From Bacteroidales bacterium (GTDB taxonomy: Bacteria > Bacteroidota > Bacteroidia > Bacteroidales > ML635J-15): DNA of 64,000 bases. Each line of letters opens with the position of its first letter. Position 1 is the first letter of the stretch. The stretch is taken from the NCBI GenBank assembly GCA_017620015.1, contig JAFZRE010000009.1:1-64000 (forward strand), written 5' to 3'. The position numbers were made by a program, and so were the translations under genes. The notes below the pieces were generated by a model. It searched no databases and was not told the origin of the DNA. It saw nothing but the letters and a program-made list of their open reading frames with translations. Positions 24,981 to 33,828 of the stretch are shown one piece after another.

Positions 24981-26522
24981 TTATTCAGATTTTTGTCCAG
25001 AAACTTCTATTTCCTTCCACACAAAAATGTCATTCTTCTCCTTTGGGCGTACATTATCGAACCACTTGAAATTCTTGAGGAACAACTTGTCGGCAGTTAT
25101 CTGGTCCATAGGAAGGGCAAGGCCATCGGGCTTCTCGAAGAACATAATGTCCTTGATAGTCTTGTCCTCATAGAATACACGCATATTGCTACTTAGAAGC
25201 TTATTCTGGGCTATAAATTCATTTTCTTCCTCGTCCTCTATATAATATATGGTCTGGCAGTCGGAAAAAAGATCTGTGCGGTAAAGCTTCTTGTCCTTCA
25301 GGTAGCCGTTGATGTTCTTGCAGTTTATCTGGTTATAGTAGTCATCCTCGATGTGCTGGCACAGGAACGACGAATTTTTCATCACAAACGAATCTGGCTC
25401 CTTGTTCACGAACTTCACCGAAATGTATTCGGCGGTAGCCTGCATATTGTCGCTCCACATTATGGGGTTGTAGAACATCTCGGCAATGGAGTCGTTGGAA
25501 TGGAAGGCTATGGAATCGCAGCGTGCCTGTCCATCGGACTTGAACGCCAGTACCTTGTGAAATGCCCGCATCAACTTGAAATCTAATGTATCGCCCTGTT
25601 TTTCGGTAGTAATGAATATGGTGTCGGCGTGAATGAACAGCGAATCGCCGTCCATTATGTATGTTAGCAGAGTGCTGTCGGTCATAAACGCCTTTTCTGG
25701 CTCCTCGTAAAAATATCCGTAGTTTCCGCTGGCAATCATATTGTTGGAAGTGTCGATTATCGACACATTGCGGAAACCTTCGCCGAAACGGATTTTGCGG
25801 TCGTAGTAGAGGCTATCGCCATAGAGAAAGTTGCAGCCCGACTGCAACCAAGCATTTTGCGTAAGGTTGGCCTCGTCGGTGGTGGTATTGTAACGACCAT
25901 ATTCGCAGTACAGGTAGTTCGAATCGGAAACTATCTCGGTAGGACCGAAAAAGTCAGCAATTTCAGTTTCGGTATTGTATCGTAGCGTATCGCTAGTAAT
26001 GGAATAGTCTGGATTTTTCAGCACTACGCCCTCGACGGCATAATAGTCGTAAGTCTCTGTGTAGTAATATCCCCACTGACTGCGCAGACGGTTGTCGCCG
26101 TCGTACATTCGTCCGCCCTCGAAGTAGTAGATGAGGTTCTTGTCGCGGTCGTAGTCAAGCGAGTCGGTTATGAGGTACGACTTGTTGTGCTGCATAATCA
26201 CCGAATCGCGCATCTTTGCCATTCGGATGTCGCCGTCGTATTCGGCGTACTTGCCTATAAGCAGGATGGTGTCGCCCTGCTTGAACCGTACATTGTTGTA
26301 TGCCTGCACCGAGTTGGTCTCGTCGTAGAAGTAAGCCGAGTCGCAGAACATATAGATTTCATCGTGTCGGAAGACAACATCGCCGAGCAGGCGTTTTGCC
26401 TCGATGCCCGACTTTTTGCTGTATTCAAGGGTGTTTGCGTGAAGAATCTCCACTTTCTTCTGCGATAATGCAAGCAAAGTCGCGAAAGTTAGCATCAATG
26501 TCAGCGCAAACCTGAATTTCAT
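24981..26522 (-). CDS. OstA/LptA-like envelope protein
   Basis: This 513-aa protein has a signal peptide (MKFRFALTLMLTFATLLALS) and a long run of beta repeats: VEILHANTLEYSKKSG, GDVVFRHDEIYMFCDSAYFY, NNVRFKQGDTILLIGKYAEY, SQWGYYYTETYDYYAVEGVV. This is the OstA/LptA pattern of the Bacteroidetes version, which is longer than proteobacterial LptA. It is presumably periplasmic and acts in lipopolysaccharide transport. It lies 21 bases downstream of the MoxR gene. Confidence 0.85.
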   Translation of the reverse strand: MKFRFALTLMLTFATLLALSQKKVEILHANTLEYSKKSGIEAKRLLGDVVFRHDEIYMFCDSAYFYDETNSVQAYNNVRFKQGDTILLIGKYAEYDGDIRMAKMRDSVIMQHNKSYLITDSLDYDRDKNLIYYFEGGRMYDGDNRLRSQWGYYYTETYDYYAVEGVVLKNPDYSITSDTLRYNTETEIADFFGPTEIVSDSNYLYCEYGRYNTTTDEANLTQNAWLQSGCNFLYGDSLYYDRKIRFGEGFRNVSIIDTSNNMIASGNYGYFYEEPEKAFMTDSTLLTYIMDGDSLFIHADTIFITTEKQGDTLDFKLMRAFHKVLAFKSDGQARCDSIAFHSNDSIAEMFYNPIMWSDNMQATAEYISVKFVNKEPDSFVMKNSSFLCQHIEDDYYNQINCKNINGYLKDKKLYRTDLFSDCQTIYYIEDEEENEFIAQNKLLSSNMRVFYEDKTIKDIMFFEKPDGLALPMDQITADKLFLKNFKWFDNVRPKEKNDIFVWKEIEVSGQKSE

Positions 26523-26543
26523 CGGTTGTAAGTTTGGTGAAAC

Positions 26544-27515
26544 TTAGTCCTTCACAAGTTCGTCGATGATGTCCTCGATGGAAAGACCTTCGGCTTCGGC
26601 CTTGTAGTTCTTTACAACCCTGTGGCGCAGAACAATCTTTGCAACTGCCTGAACATCTTCGATGTCGGGTGAATACTTTCCGCCAAGCACTGCCACGGTC
26701 TTTGCACCAATGACAAGATATTGCGAAGCACGCGGTCCTGCACCCCAGTGTATGAACTTGCGTGTGATTTCGGGTGCAATCTCCGAATCGGGGCGGGTCT
26801 TGTTTACGAGGCGAACAGCGTATTCGAGTACATTGTCGTTAATCGGAATCTTGCGGATAAGGTTCTGGAAATAAATGATTTCCTCGGCACTGAGTATCTG
26901 CTTGATTTCGAAATTCTTGTCGGCTGTGGTGTTCTTCACGATGCGGATTTCATCATCGAGGCTCGGGTAGCCGACATTTATGTTGAACATAAAACGGTCG
27001 AGCTGAGCTTCGGGCAACGGATAAGTACCTTCCTGCTCAATCGGGTTCTGGGTTGCCATAACGAAAAATGGTTCGTCAAGCTTGTAGATTGTTCCCGATG
27101 CGGTTACCGAGCGTTCCTGCATGGCTTCGAGCAGTGCGGCCTGAGTCTTAGGCGGGGTACGGTTGATTTCGTCGGCAAGGATGAAGTTGGCGAAAATCGG
27201 GCCCTTTATGAACTTGAACTGACGATCTTCACCAAGAATTTCGCTACCGATAATGTCCGATGGCATAAGGTCTGGAGTGAACTGGATTCGCTTGTTCTTC
27301 AAACCGAGGACTTCGGCTATAGTGTTAACCAGCAAAGTCTTTGCAAGTCCAGGCACACCGACCAGAAGGCAGTGTCCACGGCTGAAAATCGAAATCAGCA
27401 CTTCCTTCACGACCTGGTCCTGTCCGTAAATCTTCTTGCCAATCTCGACAAGCATCTCGTCATATTTCGACCTCAAGGCATTTGCAGCCTCCACATTGTC
27501 TTTGTACTCAATCAT
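26544..27515 (-). CDS. MoxR-family AAA ATPase
   Basis: I start at MIEYKDNVEAANALRSKYDE (27515), giving 323 aa; the track frame runs further upstream without homology. Motifs include the Walker A VGVPGLAKTLLVN, ILADEINRTPPKTQAALLEA, and FVMATQNPIEQEGTYPLPEAQ, all MoxR hallmarks. These ATPases act as chaperones in assembling metal- or VWA-domain proteins. No VWA or BatA gene is adjacent, so the client is unknown. The OstA-like gene follows by 21 bases. Confidence 0.9.
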   Translation of the reverse strand: MIEYKDNVEAANALRSKYDEMLVEIGKKIYGQDQVVKEVLISIFSRGHCLLVGVPGLAKTLLVNTIAEVLGLKNKRIQFTPDLMPSDIIGSEILGEDRQFKFIKGPIFANFILADEINRTPPKTQAALLEAMQERSVTASGTIYKLDEPFFVMATQNPIEQEGTYPLPEAQLDRFMFNINVGYPSLDDEIRIVKNTTADKNFEIKQILSAEEIIYFQNLIRKIPINDNVLEYAVRLVNKTRPDSEIAPEITRKFIHWGAGPRASQYLVIGAKTVAVLGGKYSPDIEDVQAVAKIVLRHRVVKNYKAEAEGLSIEDIIDELVKD

Positions 27516-27620
27516 ACTTATGATAAATTTATGAGATCGCAAATTTAGATAAAAAACTGATACGCACATCTGTTTGCAAGAAAAACATAAAAATGATTTT
27601 GTCTATCAAGATATTTATAG

Positions 27621-27628
27621 TATTTTTG
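27621..27628 (+). promoter_or_regulatory. Promoter -7 box of the toxin-antitoxin pair
   Basis: TATTTTTG matches TAnnTTTG, 24 bases upstream of the antitoxin ATG at 27653. Confidence 0.55.
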
Positions 27629-27652
27629 CTGTTGTAAAAATTGTATTGAACA

Positions 27653-27811
27653 ATGGAAATTGTTGCACCAACACATACTCTAAAAAGTTCTACTTTAAAA
27701 AACGGGCATTCCGAAAATGCTCAGCAAGTTGAAGCAACTCCTATGAATCGTTTGCATACAGTTGAAGAATTCATAGAAAAGTTGGAACAGGCTGTGCTTC
27801 AAAAGTTATGA
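27653..27811 (+). CDS. Putative antitoxin of a RelE/ParE-type pair (52 aa)
   Basis: This short gene reads MEIVAPTHTLKSSTLKNGHS, ending EFIEKLEQAVLQKL, and overlaps the toxin start by ATGA. The overlap, size and placement first in a two-gene module fit an antitoxin. No ribbon-helix-helix or other known DNA-binding fold is evident. The C-terminal helix could be the toxin-binding part. It is too short for an automatic call but the coupling is strong. Confidence 0.6.
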   Translation: MEIVAPTHTLKSSTLKNGHSENAQQVEATPMNRLHTVEEFIEKLEQAVLQKL

Positions 27812-28116
27812 AAGAGTACTCAGTAAAAATACTTGATTCGGTTTTTGCTGACATCGAATATATTGCGAACTATATAGTAAGCGTTAACACTCCAGAACAT
27901 GCAGCAAAATATTCTCGTGAATTGCAAGCTGAAATTATGTCATTGCGCTATCTTGCAGGCATTATTCCAGAAAGCCGTTACTTATCAGTACGCCACTATC
28001 ATCCTCACGCAAAGCAATTGCGAACACATAATAAGCGATTAAACATAATATTCCATATAGAAGGTGATATAGCGATAGTTGACAAGATTCTGGCTTCAAA
28101 AATGATAATCAATTGA
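27808..28116 (+). CDS. RelE/ParE-superfamily toxin
   Basis: This 102-aa protein has the ParE pattern: VKILDSVFADIEYIANYIVS, then YLAGIIPESRYLSVRHYH, and RLNIIFHIEGDIAIVDKIL. Whether it targets mRNA on ribosomes or gyrase is not clear from sequence. It overlaps the small upstream gene by four bases. It lies alone between the MoxR region and the SGNH pair. Confidence 0.75.
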   Translation: MKEYSVKILDSVFADIEYIANYIVSVNTPEHAAKYSRELQAEIMSLRYLAGIIPESRYLSVRHYHPHAKQLRTHNKRLNIIFHIEGDIAIVDKILASKMIIN

Positions 28117-28192
28117 AGCTGCTACTAATTTCGTAATGCAATCTCAATTTTACTCAGCAGAAGTCTCGTACATATTGCAAATTTCACCTACC

Positions 28193-29455
28193 CTATTGCT
28201 CATTCCCTGCTCTTCCCTTCAAATGCTTCTCATACGCCCTAAGTATCGCGCCGAAAAGCAAGTCGCCTTCCAAAGTGTAGCCGTCGTTAGTAAAATGAAT
28301 CTTGTCTGTATTGGCAAGTCCGTGTTTCTGCCAAGTGTAAATCGACTTGCTTCCTCCCATGACTGTATATAGGTCCCACAATGATGCCTTATAAGCTTTG
28401 GACAAGTCTTTCATAGCCTCCACTACTAACGGCTGATTTTTATTGTGACCAGTACGATAACCGCAGAAATCGTTGTTGCTGACAAAGATTATAGCACAGT
28501 CGGGATTAGTCTGAAGTATTGCATTCACAATCTTCTTGTAGTTCTGCACGAATCTGCTCTTGTCAAAGTTCTTTCCCGATGCATCGTTCACGCCAAGGGC
28601 AACAATGGCAAGGTCGGGTTTCACGACTTCGAGCTGTTCGAGCACATGTTTTTCCTTTATGTACGATTCGGTTGAAGCTCCATTTGTTCCAATGGTTACA
28701 AAATTGACATTCGGCAGCGAATCCTCGACCAAAACCCCATGCACATGCATCTCTGCACATGCACGCGAATCAACATTGCGAACAAACTTGAATACTAGCG
28801 AGTCGAACGAATGCGAATACACCATTTCGGTATAGCCTTCGGTGAAGTCGTTTATACAATCAACCATCAGCGAATCGACATTGGTAAATATATCGTAGCA
28901 GGTGTCGGAAACGCCGTGCAGCAATTTTACCTTTGTAAACTCGTGCTTTTCCTTCATCGAGCGTTTGGGAAATGCAAATGTGAGATTCGCAAGACTATCC
29001 TTTGTAAAGGCGACAAATCCCGAAAGTCCGATTTGCGTTCCCGTAACGTTCTTAATTATGCGTTCGAACTCCCAGTTGCCCGAATTGCGTGATACATAAT
29101 AATATGGGTGATTGTTTTTCGGAGCAACCGACAATGGTGCCAACAAGCCAAAATCGCCGTACGAATCGTGGCAGAGACTCTCGAAATGTCTGCGCAGACA
29201 CCAAGATACCACACCCGCCTGAATGTGCGAATCGCCAAGATGAAGCACGGTAAATCCCTCGTCGCCATCGAAGTAGAACTTGTCGAGTTTGCCAAAGAAT
29301 GTTTCAAGATTTGGATTGCCGGCTGGGGTGTAAAGTACCGACGAATCGTAGTTTACAAAGTCGTATTTGCGTTCGGGATAGGGAAACGACAGCGACTGGG
29401 CCACAGCAGCGAGCGACAAGCAAGCAACAGCAAGCAGCAAAACCATCTTTTTCAT
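28193..29455 (-). CDS. Secreted SGNH/GDSL hydrolase (first of pair)
   Basis: I start at 29455 (MKKMVLLLAVACLSLAAVAQ), a clear signal peptide with AGGGA-like bases upstream; the frame upstream is made of a dispersed repeat. This leaves 420 aa. Block I is LHLGDSHIQAG; the block with N is IVALGVND; the block V Asp-His pair is DKIHFTNDGY. Such pairs in Bacteroidetes are commonly linked to cell-wall or exopolysaccharide deacetylation. It probably acts in the periplasm with the neighbouring paralog. Confidence 0.85.
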   Translation of the reverse strand: MKKMVLLLAVACLSLAAVAQSLSFPYPERKYDFVNYDSSVLYTPAGNPNLETFFGKLDKFYFDGDEGFTVLHLGDSHIQAGVVSWCLRRHFESLCHDSYGDFGLLAPLSVAPKNNHPYYYVSRNSGNWEFERIIKNVTGTQIGLSGFVAFTKDSLANLTFAFPKRSMKEKHEFTKVKLLHGVSDTCYDIFTNVDSLMVDCINDFTEGYTEMVYSHSFDSLVFKFVRNVDSRACAEMHVHGVLVEDSLPNVNFVTIGTNGASTESYIKEKHVLEQLEVVKPDLAIVALGVNDASGKNFDKSRFVQNYKKIVNAILQTNPDCAIIFVSNNDFCGYRTGHNKNQPLVVEAMKDLSKAYKASLWDLYTVMGGSKSIYTWQKHGLANTDKIHFTNDGYTLEGDLLFGAILRAYEKHLKGRAGNEQ

Positions 29456-29507
29456 ACAATCCCTAATTTTCATAATATTCATTCCCTGAACTTTCGCCCC
29501 ATGAGAC

Positions 29508-29596
29508 GCCCCCTGAGCGTAGTCGAAGGGTAAGTCGAAGAGAACTGTTCCATAACTTATTACAACGCGGCTTCGACTAACGCTCAGCCAGCGGAT
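29508..29596. repeat. MITE-like dispersed repeat between the SGNH genes
   Basis: The left end (GCCCCCTGAGCGTAGTCGAA) and the right end (CTTCGACTAACGCTCAGCCA) are inverted copies of one another, about 90 bp in total. A similar element lies at 40639-40722. Its sequence produces a spurious upstream N-terminus in the first SGNH gene. Confidence 0.7.
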
Positions 29597-29643
29597 TATT
29601 CTATTGAAAATATGCAATAAATACTCGGTCATAAATTAGAGAG

Positions 29644-31164
29644 TTATTTATTCCTCTGCAAGTAGTTGGTGTATTCCACGATTATCGCGTTGTAAAGCAT
29701 GTTTGAAATTACCTGTGCGCCCTGCGGCGAAAAATGAGTGTAGTCCTTTGCTGCCAGTGGCGGATCGGCCTCGACCCACTTGGGCATCGAATTGCGCCCA
29801 CCCATAGCCTTGTAGGTGTCCCAGAATGCACAGTTGTTGCGTGCTGCGGCATCGCGGAGCATCGTGACCATAGTGTCGAGCATCGGGTAAGTTTCGTAAA
29901 CATCCTTATTCTTGATTGACATATCGTTAGGACCGACAATCATAATCGATGCATTTGGACACATAGCCCTGATGGTACGCACCTGCGACATGAAAAGACT
30001 TACAAAATACGATGCTCCTTTCTCGTCCTTGGTGTTTGGAACGGCATTGGCACCAAACTGCAATATGAACAAGTCTGCACCGAGCTTTGCGTACGACGAC
30101 GACAAAAGCGAACGGTCGGTACCAGTAAAAACCTCACCGCTGCAACCGCGCATGGCAATATTGTCAACCTGTATTCCGTGGTCGTCCTCAAGCGAAACAC
30201 AATAGAAATCGGGACTGTCGAAAGCCTCAAACTCCAAAGTCACATCGCTGATATAGTCGGGCGACTTGTAAGCATACACGTTCAAGCCTTCCGAAATCGG
30301 CATACGACCTTCGTTTACAACCGCCCCACCAACCTTTATGGTTATGTTCACCTCCTCGGTGCAATTACCATAATATATATATACATTCTTAAACTTGCGA
30401 GTGTTGGCATATCCCATCGACGACTTTGTGAACTTCAACCAAGCAGTGTAAGGCTCTTCGGGACGCTCCCACAGAGAATCGCGTATTGGCGAAAAACGAT
30501 CGAATGCCATCATAGGTCCATATTTCCTATGCGTGATAGCCGGATTGCGCTTACCAAATCCAGGACAGCGAATCCAACCATCCGAAGCTTCCTGCTTCAT
30601 GCTATACTGTGCATATACTGCTACAGGCGAGCACATTCCGACTCCACATCCCCCAAACCGTCCCTGCATCTTGTACCTTATGTATGCAGTGATGCGGTCG
30701 CCCTCGAGCTGACTGTCGCCGTAGTGAAGAATCCTGATCTTCTCGTACTCACCATGCTTAGAGAGCTTGCGGAAGAAATTGTCGAGGGCAGTATTGTTAC
30801 CGGCTGGCATTTCGAGCGGATTTACGGCAGACTTTATCTCCTCGATATTGTAGTTTGAAGCATCGTCACTAACAACATTGTCGGAAGTTGGGTCGGGCTG
30901 CTCCACATATTCAGGCATATCCCTCAATTGAGCAGGCGTTTTTTCTGCAAGTTGTGCATCGATGTCAATCTGGTTCGAAAGCAAAGAATCAAGGTCAACC
31001 GTAGGCTCCGACTTCACCGACGACGGCCAGAAGTCGCTAAATGTTGGGCAGTGCAGTACGAAATTGTCGGTTATCCTAATGCCATCTTTCGGAAAAACAG
31101 CCATCACAACTGCAATGACTGCAAATATTATCAATATGAATATCAGTGTATTCCTAACTTTCAT
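29644..31164 (-). CDS. Membrane-anchored SGNH/GDSL hydrolase (second of pair)
   Basis: The 506-aa protein has an N-terminal membrane helix (LIFILIIFAVIAVVMAVF). The catalytic blocks are LHYGDSQLEGD, DLFILQFGANA and DYTHFSPQGA with the Asp-His pair. It is paralogous in plan to 28193-29455 and lies upstream on the same strand. The domain faces outside. Together they look like a two-enzyme envelope O-acetylation or deacetylation unit; no MBOAT acyltransferase is in the window. Confidence 0.85.
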   Translation of the reverse strand: MKVRNTLIFILIIFAVIAVVMAVFPKDGIRITDNFVLHCPTFSDFWPSSVKSEPTVDLDSLLSNQIDIDAQLAEKTPAQLRDMPEYVEQPDPTSDNVVSDDASNYNIEEIKSAVNPLEMPAGNNTALDNFFRKLSKHGEYEKIRILHYGDSQLEGDRITAYIRYKMQGRFGGCGVGMCSPVAVYAQYSMKQEASDGWIRCPGFGKRNPAITHRKYGPMMAFDRFSPIRDSLWERPEEPYTAWLKFTKSSMGYANTRKFKNVYIYYGNCTEEVNITIKVGGAVVNEGRMPISEGLNVYAYKSPDYISDVTLEFEAFDSPDFYCVSLEDDHGIQVDNIAMRGCSGEVFTGTDRSLLSSSYAKLGADLFILQFGANAVPNTKDEKGASYFVSLFMSQVRTIRAMCPNASIMIVGPNDMSIKNKDVYETYPMLDTMVTMLRDAAARNNCAFWDTYKAMGGRNSMPKWVEADPPLAAKDYTHFSPQGAQVISNMLYNAIIVEYTNYLQRNK

Positions 31165-31184
31165 CGTGTAAAAATTTGAGAGAG

Positions 31185-31192
31185 CAAAGGTA
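31185..31192 (-). promoter_or_regulatory. Promoter -7 box of the SGNH pair
   Basis: The minus strand reads TACCTTTG (TAnnTTTG), 21 bases upstream of the membrane SGNH start. Confidence 0.55.
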
Positions 31193-31298
31193 GTTGTTTT
31201 TTGTATTCTGCGTCTTCCTCTACAACCATTCCGATTTCCGTTTCTTCAGAAATTTCGTATGGATGTGATGTACCCTTTATTTTTAAGTAGATATTGAA

Positions 31299-32156
31299 CT
31301 ATTCTTTCTCTTTCTTTTTTTCTTTCTTCTCATAAGGCACCTGAATCTCTCTTAATGCATTATAATAGTACACATATACGAGTGTTGAGAAAATAGAAAA
31401 ACCAACTTCAAGCGCATATATATCACTTGTAATATCATTGTAATACATTCTGTATATTAAGAATACATAAACACAAGTAGAAATTATGTTGAGAATAGCA
31501 CAAATAGCCATTGTGAGTCCAAGCTTTTTGATATCGCCTTTGTAAGCCGCACTAATCTTAACACCAAGTATAATTTGTACAATAATAGGAACCAAAGATA
31601 GCGGTATTATGAATAGATACATTTCCCAACTATCTGTATATCCACTAATTATGTTTAAAACAATCATTACACAAAACGTAATAATCAACCAATTGAACAA
31701 ATTGTCAAAGTTTTTCTTTAAGGTTGACATTGCTCGCTTTAGTGAGTACAATAAAACAACAGCACCAATGGCTTCTAAAACACAACTAATCCATATAGGG
31801 ACAAGGCTAAGAACAAAGAGAAGAGATTTGGCGATGAAACGTACCCCACGACCTCCTTTTAAAAACTCAGATACATTGGAACCGTTTGGCAAAATATCGT
31901 GTGCCATTGAAATAAAAATACCAATGATAGCAACCCACATTGCAATTTTTATAATGGTTTTGCTAAATGGGATATTTTGTTGTAGTAATTTCGCATCAGA
32001 ATCGGCTGGCGTATTTATTTCATTGTCGTCAGGTGACGGATTTTGATTTTTCTCTTGCGAATTGTCCTTGTCCAACCATTCTCCGCAGTGCTTACATTTT
32101 CTAGCAACTGCCAATATTTCTTCTCCACAGTACGGACATCTCTTTGTTTCTTCCAT
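31299..32156 (-). CDS. Zinc-ribbon multi-pass membrane protein
   Basis: The 285-aa protein begins with a treble-clef-like ribbon, RCPYCGEEILAVARKCKHCG. After a charged linker it has about six membrane helices (IIKIAMWVAIIGIFISMAHD, SLVPIIVQIILGVKI and others) and a lysine-rich tail (EKKEKKKEKE). The ribbon may act in the cytosol. The transmembrane part has no motif I can name. It is an isolated gene. Confidence 0.7.
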   Translation of the reverse strand: MEETKRCPYCGEEILAVARKCKHCGEWLDKDNSQEKNQNPSPDDNEINTPADSDAKLLQQNIPFSKTIIKIAMWVAIIGIFISMAHDILPNGSNVSEFLKGGRGVRFIAKSLLFVLSLVPIWISCVLEAIGAVVLLYSLKRAMSTLKKNFDNLFNWLIITFCVMIVLNIISGYTDSWEMYLFIIPLSLVPIIVQIILGVKISAAYKGDIKKLGLTMAICAILNIISTCVYVFLIYRMYYNDITSDIYALEVGFSIFSTLVYVYYYNALREIQVPYEKKEKKKEKE

Positions 32157-32250
32157 AATAGTACATTAAAAACTTCACAAACGAATAACGATGCAAATTT
32201 ACATATTTTTTTTATGCCGTCAAGTATTTGAAAAAATGCAAGTTAAATAA

Positions 32251-32757
32251 TTATTTCCCATATTCCAATGGATTTTCGGCGGCAATGCCAATTTCCGATT
32301 CTTCTGGGATTTCGTATGGACGTGATTGCATTTGTATTTTCCGACGCAGTCGCTCTGCGAGTTTGTCGGCTACAGCATCGGCATCGTGAGCATGGTTAAG
32401 TTCGCATTCCCAGACTACGATGACCTCCCACCCTAACTCACCCAGTTTCCAATAGTTCTCCAAATCACGCTGACGGTTGCGTTTTATTTTATTTTGCCAA
32501 AACTCGGTGTTTGACTTTGGTGTCGTTGCAATCTTACAGCCCGGATGGTGATGCCAGAAACATCCGTTTACGAAAATCACTGTGCCATATTTTGGCAACA
32601 CAATGTCGGGAGTACCAGGCAGACGCTTGTCGTTGGTGCGGTAACGAAAACCACGGGCAAACAGAGCCTTGCGAAGCTTTATCTCAGGCTTTGTGCCTTT
32701 CGACCTGATTTTCGACATTATGTCGGAACGTTTCTCGGTGGTGAAGATGTCGGTCAT
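32251..32757 (-). CDS. vsr: Vsr very short patch repair endonuclease
   Basis: I start at MTDIFTTEKRSDIMSKIRSK, giving 168 aa. Motifs are typical: SKIRSKGTKPEIKLRKALF, RLPGTPDIVLPKYGTVIFVN, GCFWHHHPGC and WQNKIKRNRQRD, then WEVIVVWECEL. Vsr nicks T-G mismatches from deaminated 5-methylcytosine. It usually accompanies a cytosine-5 methyltransferase, but none is in the window. It may act with one elsewhere, or be left over from a lost restriction-modification locus. Confidence 0.92.
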   Translation of the reverse strand: MTDIFTTEKRSDIMSKIRSKGTKPEIKLRKALFARGFRYRTNDKRLPGTPDIVLPKYGTVIFVNGCFWHHHPGCKIATTPKSNTEFWQNKIKRNRQRDLENYWKLGELGWEVIVVWECELNHAHDADAVADKLAERLRRKIQMQSRPYEIPEESEIGIAAENPLEYGK

Positions 32758-32884
32758 GGGAAGGTTTCTAGGTTTCTGGTTCAAATGTTCAACGTTCAAA
32801 GTTTAATGTTTCTTGTTCTGGTTCAATGTTCAACGGTTTAAAGATTTCTGGGCTTGCAGGCTAACAGTCTTGCGGCCTAACGGT

Positions 32885-33769
32885 CTAGCTGACTGTCAGA
32901 CAGGTCTTCTGCTCGACAGTTAGACTTTTAGCCTTTTCTCCTGTTAGCCTTTTAGCCATTTTATAAGTTTCTTCTTTTACCCATTCAGCCCATTCCATTG
33001 GTGTTTTCGATTTATCGAAGGTTGTGTAGGGTATTGGTTTCCCGATTGTTAGTGTTATTGTTTGTCCGCGTTGCTTGAACATCTCGTCAACAAGAAAAAG
33101 CATTTCGATGTTGAATTTAATTTTCAGCCGTTTACGCCAGTTGGCAAGCCTATAGAAAAAATTGGAATTCCGACCACCAATGTAAATCGGTATTATGTCG
33201 CGCTGATATTCTACCGCCTTGACTATGAAATTTTTCTGCCAAGGCAGGTCAACGATTTCTCCTTTGATTTTCCGAGAACAAAGTCCAGCGGGGAAATACA
33301 ACACTTGCTTGTCGGAAGCATATAGTCCGTTGAGTTGCTCGGCATTTGTGCGCGACTGCTTGCCTACCTTATTTATCGGAATGAAAACTGGTCGCAATGG
33401 TTCCAATGCCATTAGCAGGTCGTTTACCACAAACATAAAGTCGCTGAACTTTTCGTTGATTGTCTGCATCATTACAAGGCTTTCGAGACCGCCAAGGGGA
33501 TGGTTGGCGACGAAGATAAAGCGACCTTCGGATGGAATGTTTTCCATTCCACTGACCTGCCGCTTCAGTTCAAGAGATTCCACTCCAATGTTAACAAAGT
33601 CAATGCCAGTTGCTCCGTTTGCTTTTGTAAGTATCTCGTTTACATCCTTTTCATGAACTAACCTCCGTAGCAAATTTACAACAAAGCGAGGCATTTTTTT
33701 TGCCAGCTTCGGACTTTTTGCACGGATAATTTCGGCAACGTCAACATGCATCGGTTTGCTTTCGGTCAT
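32885..33769 (-). CDS. PlsC-like lysophospholipid/O-acyltransferase
   Basis: The 294-aa protein has FIFVANHPLGGLESLVMM, a divergent acyltransferase block I (NHxxxxD form replaced by NHPLGG), and a PAG block (YFPAGLCSRK) as block III. It resembles the GlsA-type O-acyltransferases that build glycine lipids in Bacteroides, but I cannot confirm that. The last residues (LTVEQKTCLTVS) come from a run of TGTTAG/TGTCAG-like repeats continuing past the stop, so the natural C-terminus may have been altered by repeats. Confidence 0.72.
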   Translation of the reverse strand: MTESKPMHVDVAEIIRAKSPKLAKKMPRFVVNLLRRLVHEKDVNEILTKANGATGIDFVNIGVESLELKRQVSGMENIPSEGRFIFVANHPLGGLESLVMMQTINEKFSDFMFVVNDLLMALEPLRPVFIPINKVGKQSRTNAEQLNGLYASDKQVLYFPAGLCSRKIKGEIVDLPWQKNFIVKAVEYQRDIIPIYIGGRNSNFFYRLANWRKRLKIKFNIEMLFLVDEMFKQRGQTITLTIGKPIPYTTFDKSKTPMEWAEWVKEETYKMAKRLTGEKAKSLTVEQKTCLTVS

Positions 33770-33828
33770 TTCTCGTTATTTTGCATGCAAAGGTAATAAA
33801 TGTAATCGGATATGACTTACATAAATAC

